A stretch of 64,000 bases of DNA from Adiantum capillus-veneris (lineage: Eukaryota; Streptophyta; Polypodiopsida; Polypodiales; Pteridaceae), in the NCBI GenBank assembly GCA_014529385.2, contig CM043966.1, positions 96,865,087-96,929,086 of the forward strand, given 5' to 3'. Both the position numbers and the translations under genes were made by a program. Position 1 is the first letter of the stretch. Each line of letters begins with the position of its first letter. Below the pieces are notes generated by a model. That model was not told where the DNA came from. It ran no database searches and saw nothing but the letters and a program-made list of their open reading frames with translations. This document shows positions 53,683 to 64,000 of this stretch, one piece after another.

Positions 53683-55654
53683 CATGGCTGACAACAACAA
53701 CACATGTGTGTTTTAGATGTTTGCTGCTGAGGACAGGTTGGATGGGGACCACTACCCTATGTGGGCTTATATGATGCAACATGTTCTTGTGTCAAAGGGT
53801 GTGTGGAACATTGTGCAGGGCATTGATGTACGTTTTGGTTTTGAGGATGTAGGCAATGTTGAGGATGTTGCAGGTCTTGCTGCAAGGATTGCTCCTGTTA
53901 GAGTTGTTTTGCCTACGGCAGAACAAGCTTGTTGGGATGTTAAGGATGCGCATGCTCATGCATTGATTGCGTTGTCTATAAAGCGCACCATTGTTCCTCA
54001 CATCCGTTCAACGAAATCTGCAAAACAGGCTTGGGATATTTTGGATGGTCTTTATGCAAGTCGCAATGAGGCTAAAATTGCTTTGCTGCGTAAAGAGCTG
54101 GAGTTGAAGATTATGCATGAGGAAGATGATATGGACACTTTCCTTGCTAGTGTCAAGGATATCAATGAGCAACTTATTTCTGCAGGTGAAGTTATTTCAC
54201 ACAGTTCCCTTGTGCAGACTGTTCTTGATGCCTTACCAGATTCTTACCAGACTTTTGCTAATACGTGGAGACTTATGACCCAAGGAAATCCAGAAGTTGT
54301 CAAGTTTGATGCATTATGCACATTGTTGTTGCAAGAGTCCCTTTCCAGAAAAAACAGGACTAGACAGCGTGCATTTGAACAGGCTTTTATTGCTTCTCAA
54401 AGAAAGGGTGGTAACAACAATGCAGCCACTTCTTATGGTTCTGCTGCGAGTGGCAAAAATTATGTTCCTAATGCTTCTGCGGGCAACAATTCGTATAGCA
54501 ATTCTGGTGACAAGGGCAAAAAGAAGATGCGTTTCCATTATTGTAAAGCTAATTATCACTTGATCAAGTCGTGTCCTAAGTTGAAGGCCAAAGAGGCTAA
54601 GAAGAAAGAGGGTGGTTCCACTGCAAATGCTGGTTCCACTACAAATGCAGCCATTGTTGAGGCTTCAGTGAAAGGAGACTGTGCTGCTGATGTTGATGCA
54701 GAATGGGCTTTTAGCGCAGAGTGCACTTACAATCCTGCTGTCCATGATGCATGCTTGTCAGTTGCTGCAGATTCACATGTGTGGTATTTCGACAGTGGTG
54801 CTACAAAGCACATTACCTCACATTGTGAATTGTTTACCTCTCTCGAGTCTGTCCCTCATGGGAATTCAGTCACTTGTGTCAACAACACCTCTTATCCAGT
54901 TCAGGGAGTTGGAAAGGTTGTGCTCATTGCTGCTAATGGCAATTCCTTCACACTTGTTGATGCACTTTATGTACCTGGGATCAAGAAGAATCTCTTGTCT
55001 GTATTTGCACTTGCTAGACTTGGACTTGTAGCCAAATTTGTGGATGACAGATGTACAGTTCATGATCTCAGTTTTGGTGTTGAAATTGTTGCATCTGAGC
55101 TTTTGTGCCGTGGGCTGTATAATCTCACTTTGTATGACAAGTGTGGACAAAATTTTGCAAATACTGTTGCAGATTCAAGGGCTATTTCAGATGCAAAACT
55201 TTGGCATGCACGTTTTGGTCATCTGAATTTTGCCAGTTTGCTGTGTTTGCAGAAATCTGATATGGTTGCTTCTTTGCCGCCTCTTGAAGCACTTGTCAAA
55301 CATGTTTGTGAAGGCTGTATTTTGGGTAAGATGCAGCGTTCTAAATTTCCAAAGGATGGTTCAGTTCGGGCCACATGCAGGTTGCAGATTGTGCATAGTG
55401 ATGTTTGTGGGCCCATGCAAACTCCGTCCTTGGGAAATTACCTGTACTTCATGACTTTCATTGATGATTACTCCAGGCATGCATGGGTATTTCCACTTAA
55501 AGAGAAGTCCGAAGTTTTTATGTGCTTCAAACAATTTCTGGCTATGGCTAAAAATGTCTCGAAATGTACTATGGGCACCCTCCGTTCCGATCGAGGGGGG
55601 GGGGGGAGTATATGTCTCATGAATTTAATGCATTTCTGGCTAGTTGTGGGATAA
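53683..55654 (+). CDS. B1 gag-protease-integrase N-terminal part
   Basis: The natural start is the ATG at 53683 (M-A-D-N-N-N). An in-frame TAG at 53713-53715 interrupts it, and the relative B2 has a sense codon there. From 53717 the frame is open for 645 codons. Counting from 53717: copia gag capsid region (residues 10-220); a degenerate zinc knuckle at 272-286 in which the first Cys is lost (only C276, H281, C286); protease active site D-S-G-A at 359-362; integrase HHCC site H497, H502, C531, C534; first catalytic Asp D562; second D625 in S-D-R-G-G. A run of 12 G (55595-55606; seven in B2) shifts the frame, and the ORF ends at 55654 in nonsense sequence. Otherwise gag, protease and the first half of integrase look intact. 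Confidence 0.9.
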
Positions 55655-56791
55655 AACACCAATGTACAGTGCCTTATATACCTCAGCAAAATGGTGTTGC
55701 TGAGAGGAAAAACAGGTCACTGACGGAAATGGCATAATGTATGGTCAAAAGTCAAGCTTTGCCGCATTCTTTTTGGCTTGAGGCCATCATGTGTGCCACT
55801 TATGTACTTAACAAGTGTCCTACGAAAGCTTTGCAGTCTATTACTCCATATGAAGCATGGCATGATAGAAGGCCTTCTATTGAGCACATGTGTGTTTTTG
55901 GTTGTTTGGCATATGCTTTGGTGCCACAAGTGCAGTGCGCGCAGAAAATTGGATGATAAGGCTGTCAAATGTATTTTTGTTGGTTATAGTGCTGAAAGCA
56001 AAGGTTACAGGTTGTATCATCTGCAAACAAAACGTATTTTGGTTTCTCAGGATGTAGTGTTTGTGGAAGATTCTGTTCAGCCCTTGCTGTCATGTACTAC
56101 AGACAGTAATGTAAGCTCACAGGACATTTATGACACTTTGTTGCCTCTTTTCAGTGGTGGAAATACGAATGTAAGTTCCAATGAGGCGAATGTACAGCCT
56201 ATGGGGGTTTCTGAAAATGTTTTAGATCAGCCTATTACTGATGCAGATGTACATGATGTACTTGATGAGGAAAGGGCTGAAAATGAGCAGGCTAGAGGTA
56301 TGCCAAAATGGTTGGTGCACACTTTGCGTGACAGTAAATTGGATGCACCTTTGTCTAGTCGTACTCGTTCAGGCTCTCGCCATGCATCTTATGCATCAGA
56401 TTGTTATGCTTTGGCTGTGTCTAGCTTACATGATGTTGAGGAGCCTTTGTCTTTTGATGAAGCACATAATTCAAAAAATTGGATGGATGCCATGCAATCA
56501 GAATATGATGCACTCATAGAAAATGACACATGGACTTTATGTGATTTGCCTCTTGGCAAAAAGGCCATTGGTACGAAGTGGGTTTACAAGTTGAAATGCA
56601 AGCCGGATGGTGAGATTGATTGCCATAAGGCTCGACTTGTTGCAAAGGGTTATGCACAACAAAAAGGCATAGATTATGAAGAGACTTTTGCTCCCACTTG
56701 TCGTATGACTACTGTGCGTTTTCTATGTGCATTGGCATTTTGGTTGGGATGTACATCAATCAGACATTGTTATCGCTTTCTTGAATGGTGA
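55607..56791 (+). pseudogene. B1 integrase C-terminus and RT N-terminus
   Basis: After the G-tract the correct frame resumes (E-Y-M-S-H-E-F-N-A-F, Q-Q-N-G-V-A-E-R with the catalytic Glu). A TAA lies at 55735-55737, then M-V-K-S-Q-A-L-P-H. An insertion near 55935 shifts the frame again; from there to 56791 it is open (K-L-D-D-K-A-V-K-C-I-F-V-G-Y; then the linker; then RT from W-T-L-C-D-L-P-L-G-K-K-A-I-G-T-K-W-V-Y-K, K-A-R-L-V-A-K-G-Y and E-T-F-A-P-T). At about 56745 one more shift breaks the RT palm. Confidence 0.85.
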
Positions 56792-57128
56792 CATATTTGA
56801 GGAAGTTTATGTAACGCAGCCTCGCGGTTTTGTCATAAAAGGACAAGAGTACAAAGTGTGCACATGTAAGAAGGCTTTGTATGGGTTGAAGCAATCTCCT
56901 CGTGCTTGGTATGAGAAAGTTGACACTCAATTGGTTAAACAAGGCTTTCGTAACAGTCCAACAGAAAGCACATTGTATGTAAAGCGTAAGGATGATGTAC
57001 TTCTCATTGTGGTTCTTTATGTCGATGATTTGCTGATCACTGGACCAAATGAGAGAAATATTGCTGAATTTAAGGCTGATTTGAATGCTACTTTCAAGAT
57101 GAAAGATTTGGGGCTGTTGCATCATTAA
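56727..57128 (+). pseudogene. B1 reverse transcriptase core
   Basis: Frame from the palm onward: D-V-H-Q-S-D-I-V-I-A-F-L-N-G-D (first catalytic Asp region), K-K-A-L-Y-G-L-K-Q-S-P-R-A-W-Y, and Y-V-D-D-L-L-I-T with the catalytic pair at about 57024-57029. It closes at a TAA (57126-57128) where B2 has Tyr, so one base change. The next ORF continues in the same frame. Confidence 0.85.
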
Positions 57129-57974
57129 TTGGGTATACAGTTTAAGCAGTGTGATGGTGGTATTGCCTTGTGTCAGAAAAGTTACATAGAGACATTGCTA
57201 TGTAAGTTTGGACTTGAGGATTGCAAACCTATTGCCACTCCCATGGAAACATGTTTGAAGTTGAGTGTACATGATGCTGGTGATCGTGCTGATGTCACTC
57301 TTTACCAAACTGCTGTTGGCTGCCTCATTTATGTATGCAACACGAGGCCAGATATTCAGTTTGCAGTCTCACAGGTCAGCAGATTCATGCATAGCCTAGG
57401 GTCTAAGCATTGGCAGGCTGTCAAGAGGATTTTCTGCTACCTTAGTGGCACTTTACATCTTGGCTTGTTTTATCCCAAGGGGGTATCATTGCCGCCAGAC
57501 TTACATGCTTTTTTGGACTCAGATTGGGCTAGTTGTTTTGACACGCGAGTGTCCACAAGTGCTTTTCGTTTCATGCTTGGCTGTTCATGTATATCATGGT
57601 TGAGCAAGAAGCAACCTACTGTGGCCACTTCGAGTTGTGAGGCTGAGTACAGGGTAGTCTTCACACCTACGGTTGAGTGTGTATGGCTCAGATGCCGTAT
57701 GGCTGATTTGGGTGTTGGACAAGACACTGCCAACACTATCTACACTGACAGTCAGAGCGCATTGGCAGTTGTGAGGAACCCAGTTTTTCATGCTGGCACA
57801 AAGCACATTGAGGTGCATTACCACTATGTCAGGGAGAGGCTCTCAACAGGAGAGATCAGCTTGGCTTATGTGCCAACACAGGACAACCTTGCAGATCTTT
57901 TCACAAAGGCATTGTCTCGTGAGAAGCTTAAAGCTTTCCGCAAAGCTTTGGGCTTACTCCCCTTTGTGGACTAA
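57129..57974 (+). CDS. B1 RT connection and RNase H
   Basis: 281 open codons directly after the TAA; the first codon is TTG, so this is not an independent gene. Contains C-K-P-I-A-T-P-M-E-T, the connection segment with Y-V-C-N-T-R-P-D-I, and RNase H with L-D-S-D-W-A-S-C, S-S-C-E-A-E-Y, T-D-S-Q-S-A-L-A-V and N-L-A-D-L-F-T-K-A-L, so all acidic catalytic sites are present. It ends 65 bp before the polypurine tract. Confidence 0.88.
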   Translation: MGIQFKQCDGGIALCQKSYIETLLCKFGLEDCKPIATPMETCLKLSVHDAGDRADVTLYQTAVGCLIYVCNTRPDIQFAVSQVSRFMHSLGSKHWQAVKRIFCYLSGTLHLGLFYPKGVSLPPDLHAFLDSDWASCFDTRVSTSAFRFMLGCSCISWLSKKQPTVATSSCEAEYRVVFTPTVECVWLRCRMADLGVGQDTANTIYTDSQSALAVVRNPVFHAGTKHIEVHYHYVRERLSTGEISLAYVPTQDNLADLFTKALSREKLKAFRKALGLLPFVD

Positions 57975-58039
57975 TCATGTCCTCAGGGCATGGCACTTCC
58001 CTTTACTCATGTGCCAGCTCTCTTTCACCGCATCACTCC

Positions 58040-58049
58040 AGGGGGGATT
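58040..58049 (+). other. Polypurine tract of element B1
   Basis: AGGGGGGATT-like purine run directly upstream of the 3' LTR. Confidence 0.85.
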
Positions 58050-58266
58050 TGTTACCATATACATGTGATAGTGATGTGTGTGAACACACTAGGACTTCCG
58101 GGGCATTTTTTCCCTCTTTAGGAGGTTTTTTCTCCCGTGCATTGTATATACGCCCATCACTCTAGGGCTATCTACCACACTAAGTAACACACTCTCTATT
58201 GTGTGCCTTGAGCTTCCTTCGTCTTCTCCAAGCTATGTGCGTTTCTCTGCAACCCTAATTCCAACA
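58050..58266 (+). repeat. 3' LTR of element B1
   Basis: 217 bp; same ends as the 5' LTR. Lacks 10 bp present there near 53298-53307. Confidence 0.92.
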
Positions 58267-58440
58267 ATAAAAATTCTTTCAATACATATTAAGTGCATAA
58301 GTGAAGGGTGAGTTTAGGAAATGAAAAGACAAATGAAGGTGGAAATTCAAAAGACAATGAAGGTGAAAAGTCAAAAGACAAATGAAGATGGAAAGTCAAA
58401 AGACTTTTTGTGTCCATCTAAATAGGTGTTTCTCTGCTCT
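58267..58440 (+). repeat. LTR-like dispersed repeat, copy 2, with small minisatellite
   Basis: Matches 3827-3960 in opposite orientation. Unlike that copy it carries about three ~25-bp units of GACAAATGAAGGTGGAAA type (about 58331-58405), an expansion inside the repeat. It is the right flank of B1. Confidence 0.6.
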
Positions 58441-58930
58441 TTCATTTTTTCTTTAGTGTTTGTGTGTGTGTGTGTGTTGTATTCATCTTTCTTAGGTAAT
58501 ATTGTTGCAAATCTATGTTCTTCGTCATTGTCTGTCGTTACGTGCTATAGATTAACGCATCGTTTTTGTTGTTTTTGAGTGGAATCTTTGAATTAGGAGC
58601 ACCTTTTAATTTCTTTGAAGCCATTAGGAACACCTTTTGATTATCTATACGCTACTTATACACCACAAATTTCAATTCATCAAGTTTTCTTCATCTTTAA
58701 ATTGTATTTGCATGAATACTTTTTATTATACATATATATTATAGTTACGCAAACAAAATTGTATATACGATAGACCTTGCTCCAGCCATATCAATCACGA
58801 AGTACTTTAGCATTGAACCAGAAGGAAGAGGGCGAAGAGGAGTATCTCTGGACTAAAAAGCTTCATTTTTGGAGGAAGGACCACTAACTATCCTCCGAAA
58901 TGGGCACCCAAAGAACTGGGAAAAAAAGGA
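58441..58930. other. Unassigned AT-rich DNA
   Basis: Contains a (TG)n run at 58459-58478. No gene recognised. Confidence 0.4.
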
Positions 58931-59560
58931 CTTTTCAGGTTTTTCTTCTTTTGGCCATACTCACAATTGCGAGTTGAGAGACTTTATATTACTTTTAAGG
59001 TTTTTTTTTTTTGGCCATACACACAATTGTGACTTGAGAGACTTTATATTAACTCAAAAAGAATACAATTTCCCTCAAACACTACATCTGCCTTGAGGGG
59101 CTAGGGTTCCATCAGAGACTTGTACACAAAAAAAGAGCACATATCCTTTTACCCTCTTGAGTGTTCTAAGCAGCTCATTGCAGACCTCCATTCTTCATCC
59201 TTGTTAGTTGCCCCTCTTGCTCCTACACCATATATGAGCTCAGTGCTCTGACACACAATATCATGAATATGAGCTACATCCAGTTTTCCCTCATAAACTC
59301 AAAGGTTTCTTGACTTCCAGACCTGGTTTAGGTAACAATATCTGATAACTTGTGTGCACACCAAAACGGCCTGGCTTTGGATACCACGCCCTTCCAAGAT
59401 CTAGCCATTCGTATAGAAGATGATCTTCCAAGTCCTTCTTTTTATTTTTTACAATAGAATCCCTCTTCCAAGCTACTTCCAGTGTAACCTATCCCCACTT
59501 CTCATTCCCAATAGCAAACAATGAAATTGGCATCTTCACAAACGTTATTTTTTAGAGGAT
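58931..59560 (-). mobile_element. LINE-like 3' end remnant (minus), terminal part doubled
   Basis: Two adjacent copies of a ~40-bp end (about 58951-58990 and 59010-59050) share a palindrome of the LINE type (58959-58974; 59019-59034). One has a 12-T run as a possible poly(A) tail. Further right, minus-strand sequence to 59560 reads like degenerate coding DNA (one frame has A-W-K-R-D-S-I-V-K-N-K-K and G-R-F-G-V-H), but I recognise no domain. Confidence 0.4.
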
Positions 59561-59639
59561 TTTTTCATCACACCTTTGGCTTCTATGTGTTGTTTCTGCA
59601 TTAAGTGCTAAGCGGGGGTGGTACAGTTACATCCCCCAG

Positions 59640-60140
59640 TGCTTCATGGTTTTTGGCATTCTTATATGGCTAGCGATCTTCTTCGGCTGGCCACCCACTC
59701 AATTCCATGTAGATTGCATCGCTGCAACCTTCTAGGTGGTTCTGATGAGTGATTTTGGGCAAGATGGTGGGGTTTCCTATGTTTATCCATTTCTATGGGA
59801 TCTTTAGGATTGTCCCACATCTATATTTGTTTGGATGATTTCCCTACCTACACCTACTTCATTATATATGTGCCTAGGGTGGTAGGCTCTCGCTCATGGT
59901 TTTTTGCAAAGTTCGAGTGTTCATTTTTGATAACATTTTCTCTTTGTGTTGGGCCTCTATATCTCATTCAAAGAGAATACAGATGGCATACATGGAAAGA
60001 GATTATGTTGGGAACCTATTCTAAAGAAAGACTGGTTATGGCCTTTTCCTGTTTTGATTTGTAATATTTTTTTGACTATGGGATGCCTCTCTCCCCACCT
60101 GTGAGGCAATGTTGTAGTTGTTTTTATTTTAATACATTTC
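59640..60140 (+). mobile_element. Possible LINE 3' untranslated end (plus)
   Basis: A 90-codon frame (59795-60064) ends in a T-rich tail with GAGGCAATGTTGTAGTTG and a TTTTAATACATTTCC-like end, a composition typical of plant LINE 3' ends. No RT motif is visible. Confidence 0.3.
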
Positions 60141-60960
60141 CTGTTCTATATAAAAATCTCTCACTGACATGCATACTCTCACACTTTAGATATGGCCCAA
60201 ACTACTTTATGAAGAGTAAAGCCACACTAGATAAGATCTTTTAATATCAATAGAGAAGACCCAAAAAAATTTAAATCTGTAGCTCGATTAATTGAAATTC
60301 CAGCTCAAGTTCCATGTAATGTTGAGGTGTTTACTAGTTGTACTAGGAAAGAAGAAGCCTTTTTCGTAAACTGCATCATACACAGGTGCAGAGAGCTAGC
60401 AAAACACCTTCTAAAAATAAAATTGTTAGCCTTCTCAAACAATAAGCCTTCTCAATGAAAATCTATAGTCTGTTAAAAAGCAGATTTAAAAGGGTGACCT
60501 TGATTTCATCCCTAGACATCCATCTGTTGTTGATAATAATCTCTCAAATGTATTGCCCCTACTTCATGGCATACATGAGCATTGGTTACTTGAGTAGTGT
60601 CTATTGTTTATATAAGATTCATTAAAAAAACGGAGTCCTACAAAGGGGAGCAAATTGATTGAGTGGAGATGCTAGCTTCTCTAGATTTAATCGTCATTGA
60701 TTCCAAGCAATTTAAAATCTGCAAGGGAATTTAGAACCCCTAGGAGGAAACAAATTGCTACCAAAGAATATGTATTCCAAATTGAATCCTTGCTAGCTTC
60801 AGCAGATAGTTGGGCGTGGGTGAAAGTCCAAGAATTTTCTTTTCATGAGGAGATCCAATAATCGTTGGAAGCAAGAGGGAAGAAGTAGCTCTCAGGCTCC
60901 AGTTGGCTACTAGTCTATCTTAAAGGGTAGTAATGCCCACAAATTTTAAACATCCATGCT
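60141..60960. other. Unassigned DNA
   Basis: No gene, LTR or repeat boundary recognised. Confidence 0.4.
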
Positions 60961-60961
60961 T

Positions 60962-61700
60962 TTATTGAAGATCAAAAAAATTGTGTGCTACTTTAGAAAC
61001 TCTCTTAACTTCTCCCCAAACAAGGTTTATGACAAGGGTAATGATCTGTTGGAATTTGGTTTTGCTAGGTTGCCAACAAGCCAATAAATACATCTCAATG
61101 AGTCTGTTCGACTGTAGGTAAAACAACACTAGCAGTAGGAGAAGAACTGCTAGAACCTGCCAAATCCTCCACAGAACCTGAATCCATAGAACATGGGCAT
61201 ACACCATAAACTTTAACAATGTTCCATACACCTCGAAAGCAAGTATATGTTGCATCATGTGAATGAACAATTATCTCCATCCAATTTTTTATCAATGAGA
61301 AAAATTTAAAAAACATCATTGATTTCAATCATAGTAGAAGACTGAACCTGTAGTAGAAAATGCCCAACTTGAGTAGAAACTGAAGGGAAACTGCACTTGC
61401 TATATAGCACAAACTATAATAGACTGCAAAAAACCTATTATGCAAAAAATTTCAGTGGAATAATTTTTGCACAAATGGACATAATTGATTACACAATACT
61501 TGTTGCAGTGGAAATAGAGGCATGCCAACAAGCCCAAATCAAAATTCTAAGAACACCAAACCTTGCATGCTTACCCAAAGTATTTATTGACTTGATGACG
61601 CTCGCCAAAGCTCACCGTTATTGGAGGAAGTAAGTAGGAGTGTGCAAGCGATATTGACAGTTATGCCCGAGAGGACGCGACTTGCTCTGATACCAATTGT
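60962..61700 (-). pseudogene. Element B4: gag start, leader and primer site (truncated)
   Basis: Minus-strand family-B fragment. A primer site (plus-strand GCTCTGATACCA, 61688-61699) is followed by a leader matching those of B1 and B2. Degraded gag follows: H-D-A-T-Y (eroded), G-V-W-N-I-V, G-S-V-E-D, then shifted sequence to 60962. It lies left of the LTR shared with B3, so B4 and B3 stand in tandem in the same orientation. Confidence 0.7.
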
Positions 61701-61890
61701 TGGAGTTAGAGTTATAGGAATGCACACACAACATGGAGATGTAGAAGACGCTCACCAAAGCTCACCAAAATTGGAGGAAGTGAGAAAAAGGGTGTTGGCG
61801 ATGCTGGAAACTATGCCTAGGAGGATGCAACTTTCACTAAAACCAATTGTTGGAGTTAGGGTTGTAGGAATGCACACATAGCTTGGAAAT
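61598..61890 (-). repeat. Repeated LTR-end plus primer-site plus leader units
   Basis: Two tandem units (61598-61749 and 61750-61890). Each consists, on the element strand, of the last ~45 bp of a family-B LTR, the primer-site region and ~90 bp of leader. The unit next to the full LTR has a mutated primer site (plus ACTAAAACCAAT); the outer one is intact. Confidence 0.8.
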
Positions 61891-62115
61891 TGTTGGAAAC
61901 AGGGTTGCAGGGAAAAACACACAGCTTGGATAAGATGAAGAATCTCAAGGCACACAACAGAGAGTAGTATTACTTAGTGTGCAATGGAAATATAAGTTAG
62001 CCCTAGAGGGATGGACGTATGTACAATGCACGGTGGAAAAAACCTCCTAGTGAGGAAAAAAAAATGCCCCGACGGTCCTTTGTGTATTCATCACTACCAT
62101 ATATGTATGGTAACA
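61891..62115 (-). repeat. Family-B LTR shared by B4 and B3
   Basis: 225-bp LTR matching B1 and B2. On its right is a polypurine tract (AGGGGGATT on the minus strand, 62116-62124) and RNase H, so it is the 3' LTR of B3. On its left come primer site, leader and gag, so it also serves as the 5' LTR side of B4. Confidence 0.85.
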
Positions 62116-64000
62116 AATCCCCCTTGTGGGAGTGATGCAGTGAACAAGAGCTAGCACATAGAGTATAGCGAAGTGCCATGCCCTGAGGACATGATCAGTC
62201 CACAAACGGGAGTAAGCCCAAAGCTTTGCAAAAAGCTTTGAACTTTAAGGCCTTTGTGAAAAGATCTGCACGATTGTCCTGTGTTGGCACATAAGCCAAA
62301 CTGATCTCTCCCGTTGAGAGTCTCTCCCTAACATAGTGATCATGCACCTCAAGGGTTCCTCGCAACTACCAATGCGCTCAATTTGTCGGTGTAGATGATG
62401 TTGGTAGTGTCCTGTCCAACACGCAAATCAGTCATAAGGCATTTGAGCCATACACACTCAACTATAGCTATGAAGACTGCCATGTACTCAGTCTCACAAC
62501 GAGAAGTGTCCACATTAGGCTACTTCTTTCTCAACCATGATATGCATGAACTGTGGAGCATGAAACAAAAACCACTCATGGACACTCGCGTGTCATAACA
62601 ACCAACCCAATACGAGTCCAAAAAAGCATGTAAATATGGTGGCAATGATTCCCCCTTGGGATAAAATAACCCAAGATGTAAAGTGCCACTCAAGTAGTGA
62701 AAGATCCTCTTGACAGTCTGCCAATGCTTAGACCCTAGGCTATGCATAAATCTACTAACATGTGGGACTGCAAACTAAATATCTGGCCTTGTATTGCATA
62801 CATAATTAAGGAATTTAGTTTGGTAAAGAGTGACATCGGCACGATCACCAGCATCATGAAGACTCGACTTCAAACCTGTTTCCATGGGAGTGGCAATAGG
62901 CTTGCAATCGTCAAGTCCAAACTTACTATAGCAATGTCTCGATGACGTGTTTGACACAAGGAAACATCACCATCACATTGCTTAAATTGTATGCCCAAGT
63001 AACGATGCAACGACATTTATCTCATTCGGACTAGTGATCAACAAATCATCCACATATAGAACAACAATGAGAAGTACATCACTCTTACACTTTACATACA
63101 AAGTGCTTTTTATTGCACTATTACGAAAGCCTCGTTTGAAAATTGAGTGTCTGCTTTCTCATACCAAGCATGAGGAGATTGCTTCAATTCATACCCCATC
63201 CAAAATGAGTTGCCATGCACATAGAAAATGCATAATAGTCTCATGACAAGTTGGAGCAAAACTCTCTTTATAATCTATGCCATTCTGATGTGCATAGCCT
63301 TTTGCAACAAGTCGAGCCTTATTGCGATCAATCTCACCATCCGACTTGCGTTCCAACTTGTAAACCCACTTTGTACCAATGGCCTTTTTGCCAGGAGGCA
63401 AATACATAAAGTCCATGTGTCATTTTCTATAAGTGCATCATATTCTAATTGCATGGCAACCATCCAATTTTTTGAATTTTGTGCTTCATCAAAAGACAGA
63501 GGTTCCTCTACATCACATAAGCTAGAAATAGCCCAAGCATAACAACCTGATGCATAAGATGCATGGTGAGAACCTGAACGAGTATGACTAGACAAAGGTG
63601 CATCCAATTTCTTATCACGCAAAGTATGCACTAGCCATTTTGGCATACTTCTAGCGTGCTCATTCTCATCCCTCTCCACATCAAGTGCATCATGTACATC
63701 TTTATCTCAGAAATAGGCTGATCCGTAGCATTTTTAGAAACCCCCATAGGATGTACATTTGCCTCATTGGAATTTACATTCAAGTTTCCACCACTTAAAA
63801 GAGGCAACAAACTGTCATAAATGTCATGTACTATGAGCTTACATTACTCTCTCTAATACATGATAGCAAAGGCTGAACATAATATTCCATAAACACAACA
63901 TGACGGGAAACTAAGATACGCTTCCTTTGTGGATGGTATAACCTGTAACCTTTGCTTTCAGTACTATAACCAACAAAATTGCATTTGACAGCCTTATCAT
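62116..64000 (-). pseudogene. Element B3: RNase H, RT and integrase end, runs off the window
   Basis: Minus-strand copia relic of family B read from 64000 down. Integrase C-terminal end (about 64000-63900). Linker and RT start (63679-63189): K-A-I-G-T-K-W-V-Y-K-L, K-A-R-L-V-A-K-G-Y and F-A-P-T-C. A deletion of roughly 40 codons removes the F-L-N-G-D segment. The Y-V-D-D box is readable near 63045-63056 in another frame. The connection has T-P-M-E-T (62957-62775). RNase H is split (62747-62520 and a shifted part to about 62190). The 5' part lies beyond 64000. Confidence 0.8.

Larger units (their letters stand above)
53170..58266 (+). mobile_element. copia LTR retrotransposon B1 (best preserved)
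   Basis: LTRs 53170-53396 and 58050-58266 differ by one 10-bp deletion and a few substitutions, so it is the youngest-looking element here. PBS, gag, protease, integrase, RT, RNase H and PPT are all present in copia order. It is broken by a TAG near the gag start, a G-tract frameshift in integrase (55595-55606), a frameshift near 55935, another near 56745 in RT, and a TAA at 57126-57128. The flanks ATCTC and ATAAA do not match. The LTR-like repeat at 3827-3975 resembles the unoccupied site and suggests the right flank lost a few bases. Confidence 0.92.

Noticed and set aside
58040-58049. G-rich tract as a transcription terminator or G-quadruplex
   Set aside because: Position directly before the 3' LTR identifies it as the retrotransposon polypurine tract.
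53165-58271. 5-bp target duplication around B1
   Set aside because: ATCTC and ATAAA do not match. The element is called from its LTRs and internal signals instead.
60962-61328. Independent membrane-protein-like ORF on the minus strand
   Set aside because: It is a frameshifted reading of the family-B gag start; the correct frame matches B1 and B2 gag.

Overview
This window looks like nuclear DNA from a land plant with a large, repeat-rich genome. The evidence is Ty1/copia elements primed by initiator tRNA-Met, a Ty3/gypsy element primed by tRNA-Asp, plant-type L1-like LINE fragments with a C-terminal zinc-knuckle region, long (CT)n/(GA)n tracts and many diverged repeat layers. A fern, a gymnosperm or another TE-rich genome would fit; the sequence does not settle which. 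I see no convincing intact host gene. The best non-TE candidate is a minus-strand ORF with a SWIM-type zinc finger (25183-25743).

Layout. 320-3095: small copia-type element (minus) with both LTRs, PBS, PPT and a perfect 5-bp target duplication, but only a gag relic. 3096-5900: low-complexity and tandem-duplicated DNA. 5901-10962: decayed copia element A (plus), with a ~650-bp insertion in its reverse transcriptase. 11163-17866: copia element B2 (minus), carrying a LINE inserted with a 13-bp target duplication and an odd 1-kb block between its 3' LTR and body that copies the DNA outside its 5' LTR. 17867-18871: that flanking block, itself part of a third copia family (C). 22375-23290: a diverged ~180-bp tandem repeat with palindromic GGCC cores. 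23293-24480: the 3' part of a Ty3/gypsy element (G2). 25940-28416: copia relic D, containing a perfect 22-bp hairpin. 28417-36008: tandem arrays, microsatellites and two gypsy RT relics in opposite orientation. 36009-46128: long gypsy element G1 (minus), 5' LTR present and 3' LTR not found. 46676-48914: 5'-truncated LINE with a perfect 19-bp target duplication. 48934-53169: duplicated foldback sequences, a LINE tail, a short TSD-flanked insertion and a GC-rich island. 53170-58266: the best-preserved copia element (B1, plus). 58267-60960: LTR-like repeat and LINE-like remnants. 60962-64000: two minus-strand family-B copies sharing one LTR.

How the parts relate. Most coding DNA belongs to gag-pol polyproteins: gag packages the RNA, protease cuts the polyprotein, reverse transcriptase/RNase H copies the RNA from a tRNA primer, and integrase inserts the product. 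Every copy is disabled by stops, frameshifts, deletions or nested insertions. The most unusual coding feature is that gypsy element G1 encodes a second aspartic-protease-like domain after integrase, followed by a basic tail with four W-[VI]-P-K motifs. The diverged relic G2 shows the same order. Several rearrangement scars (12415, 28031-28088, 39125-39151, 61598-61890) are best explained by copying from a nearby template during repair or reverse transcription.
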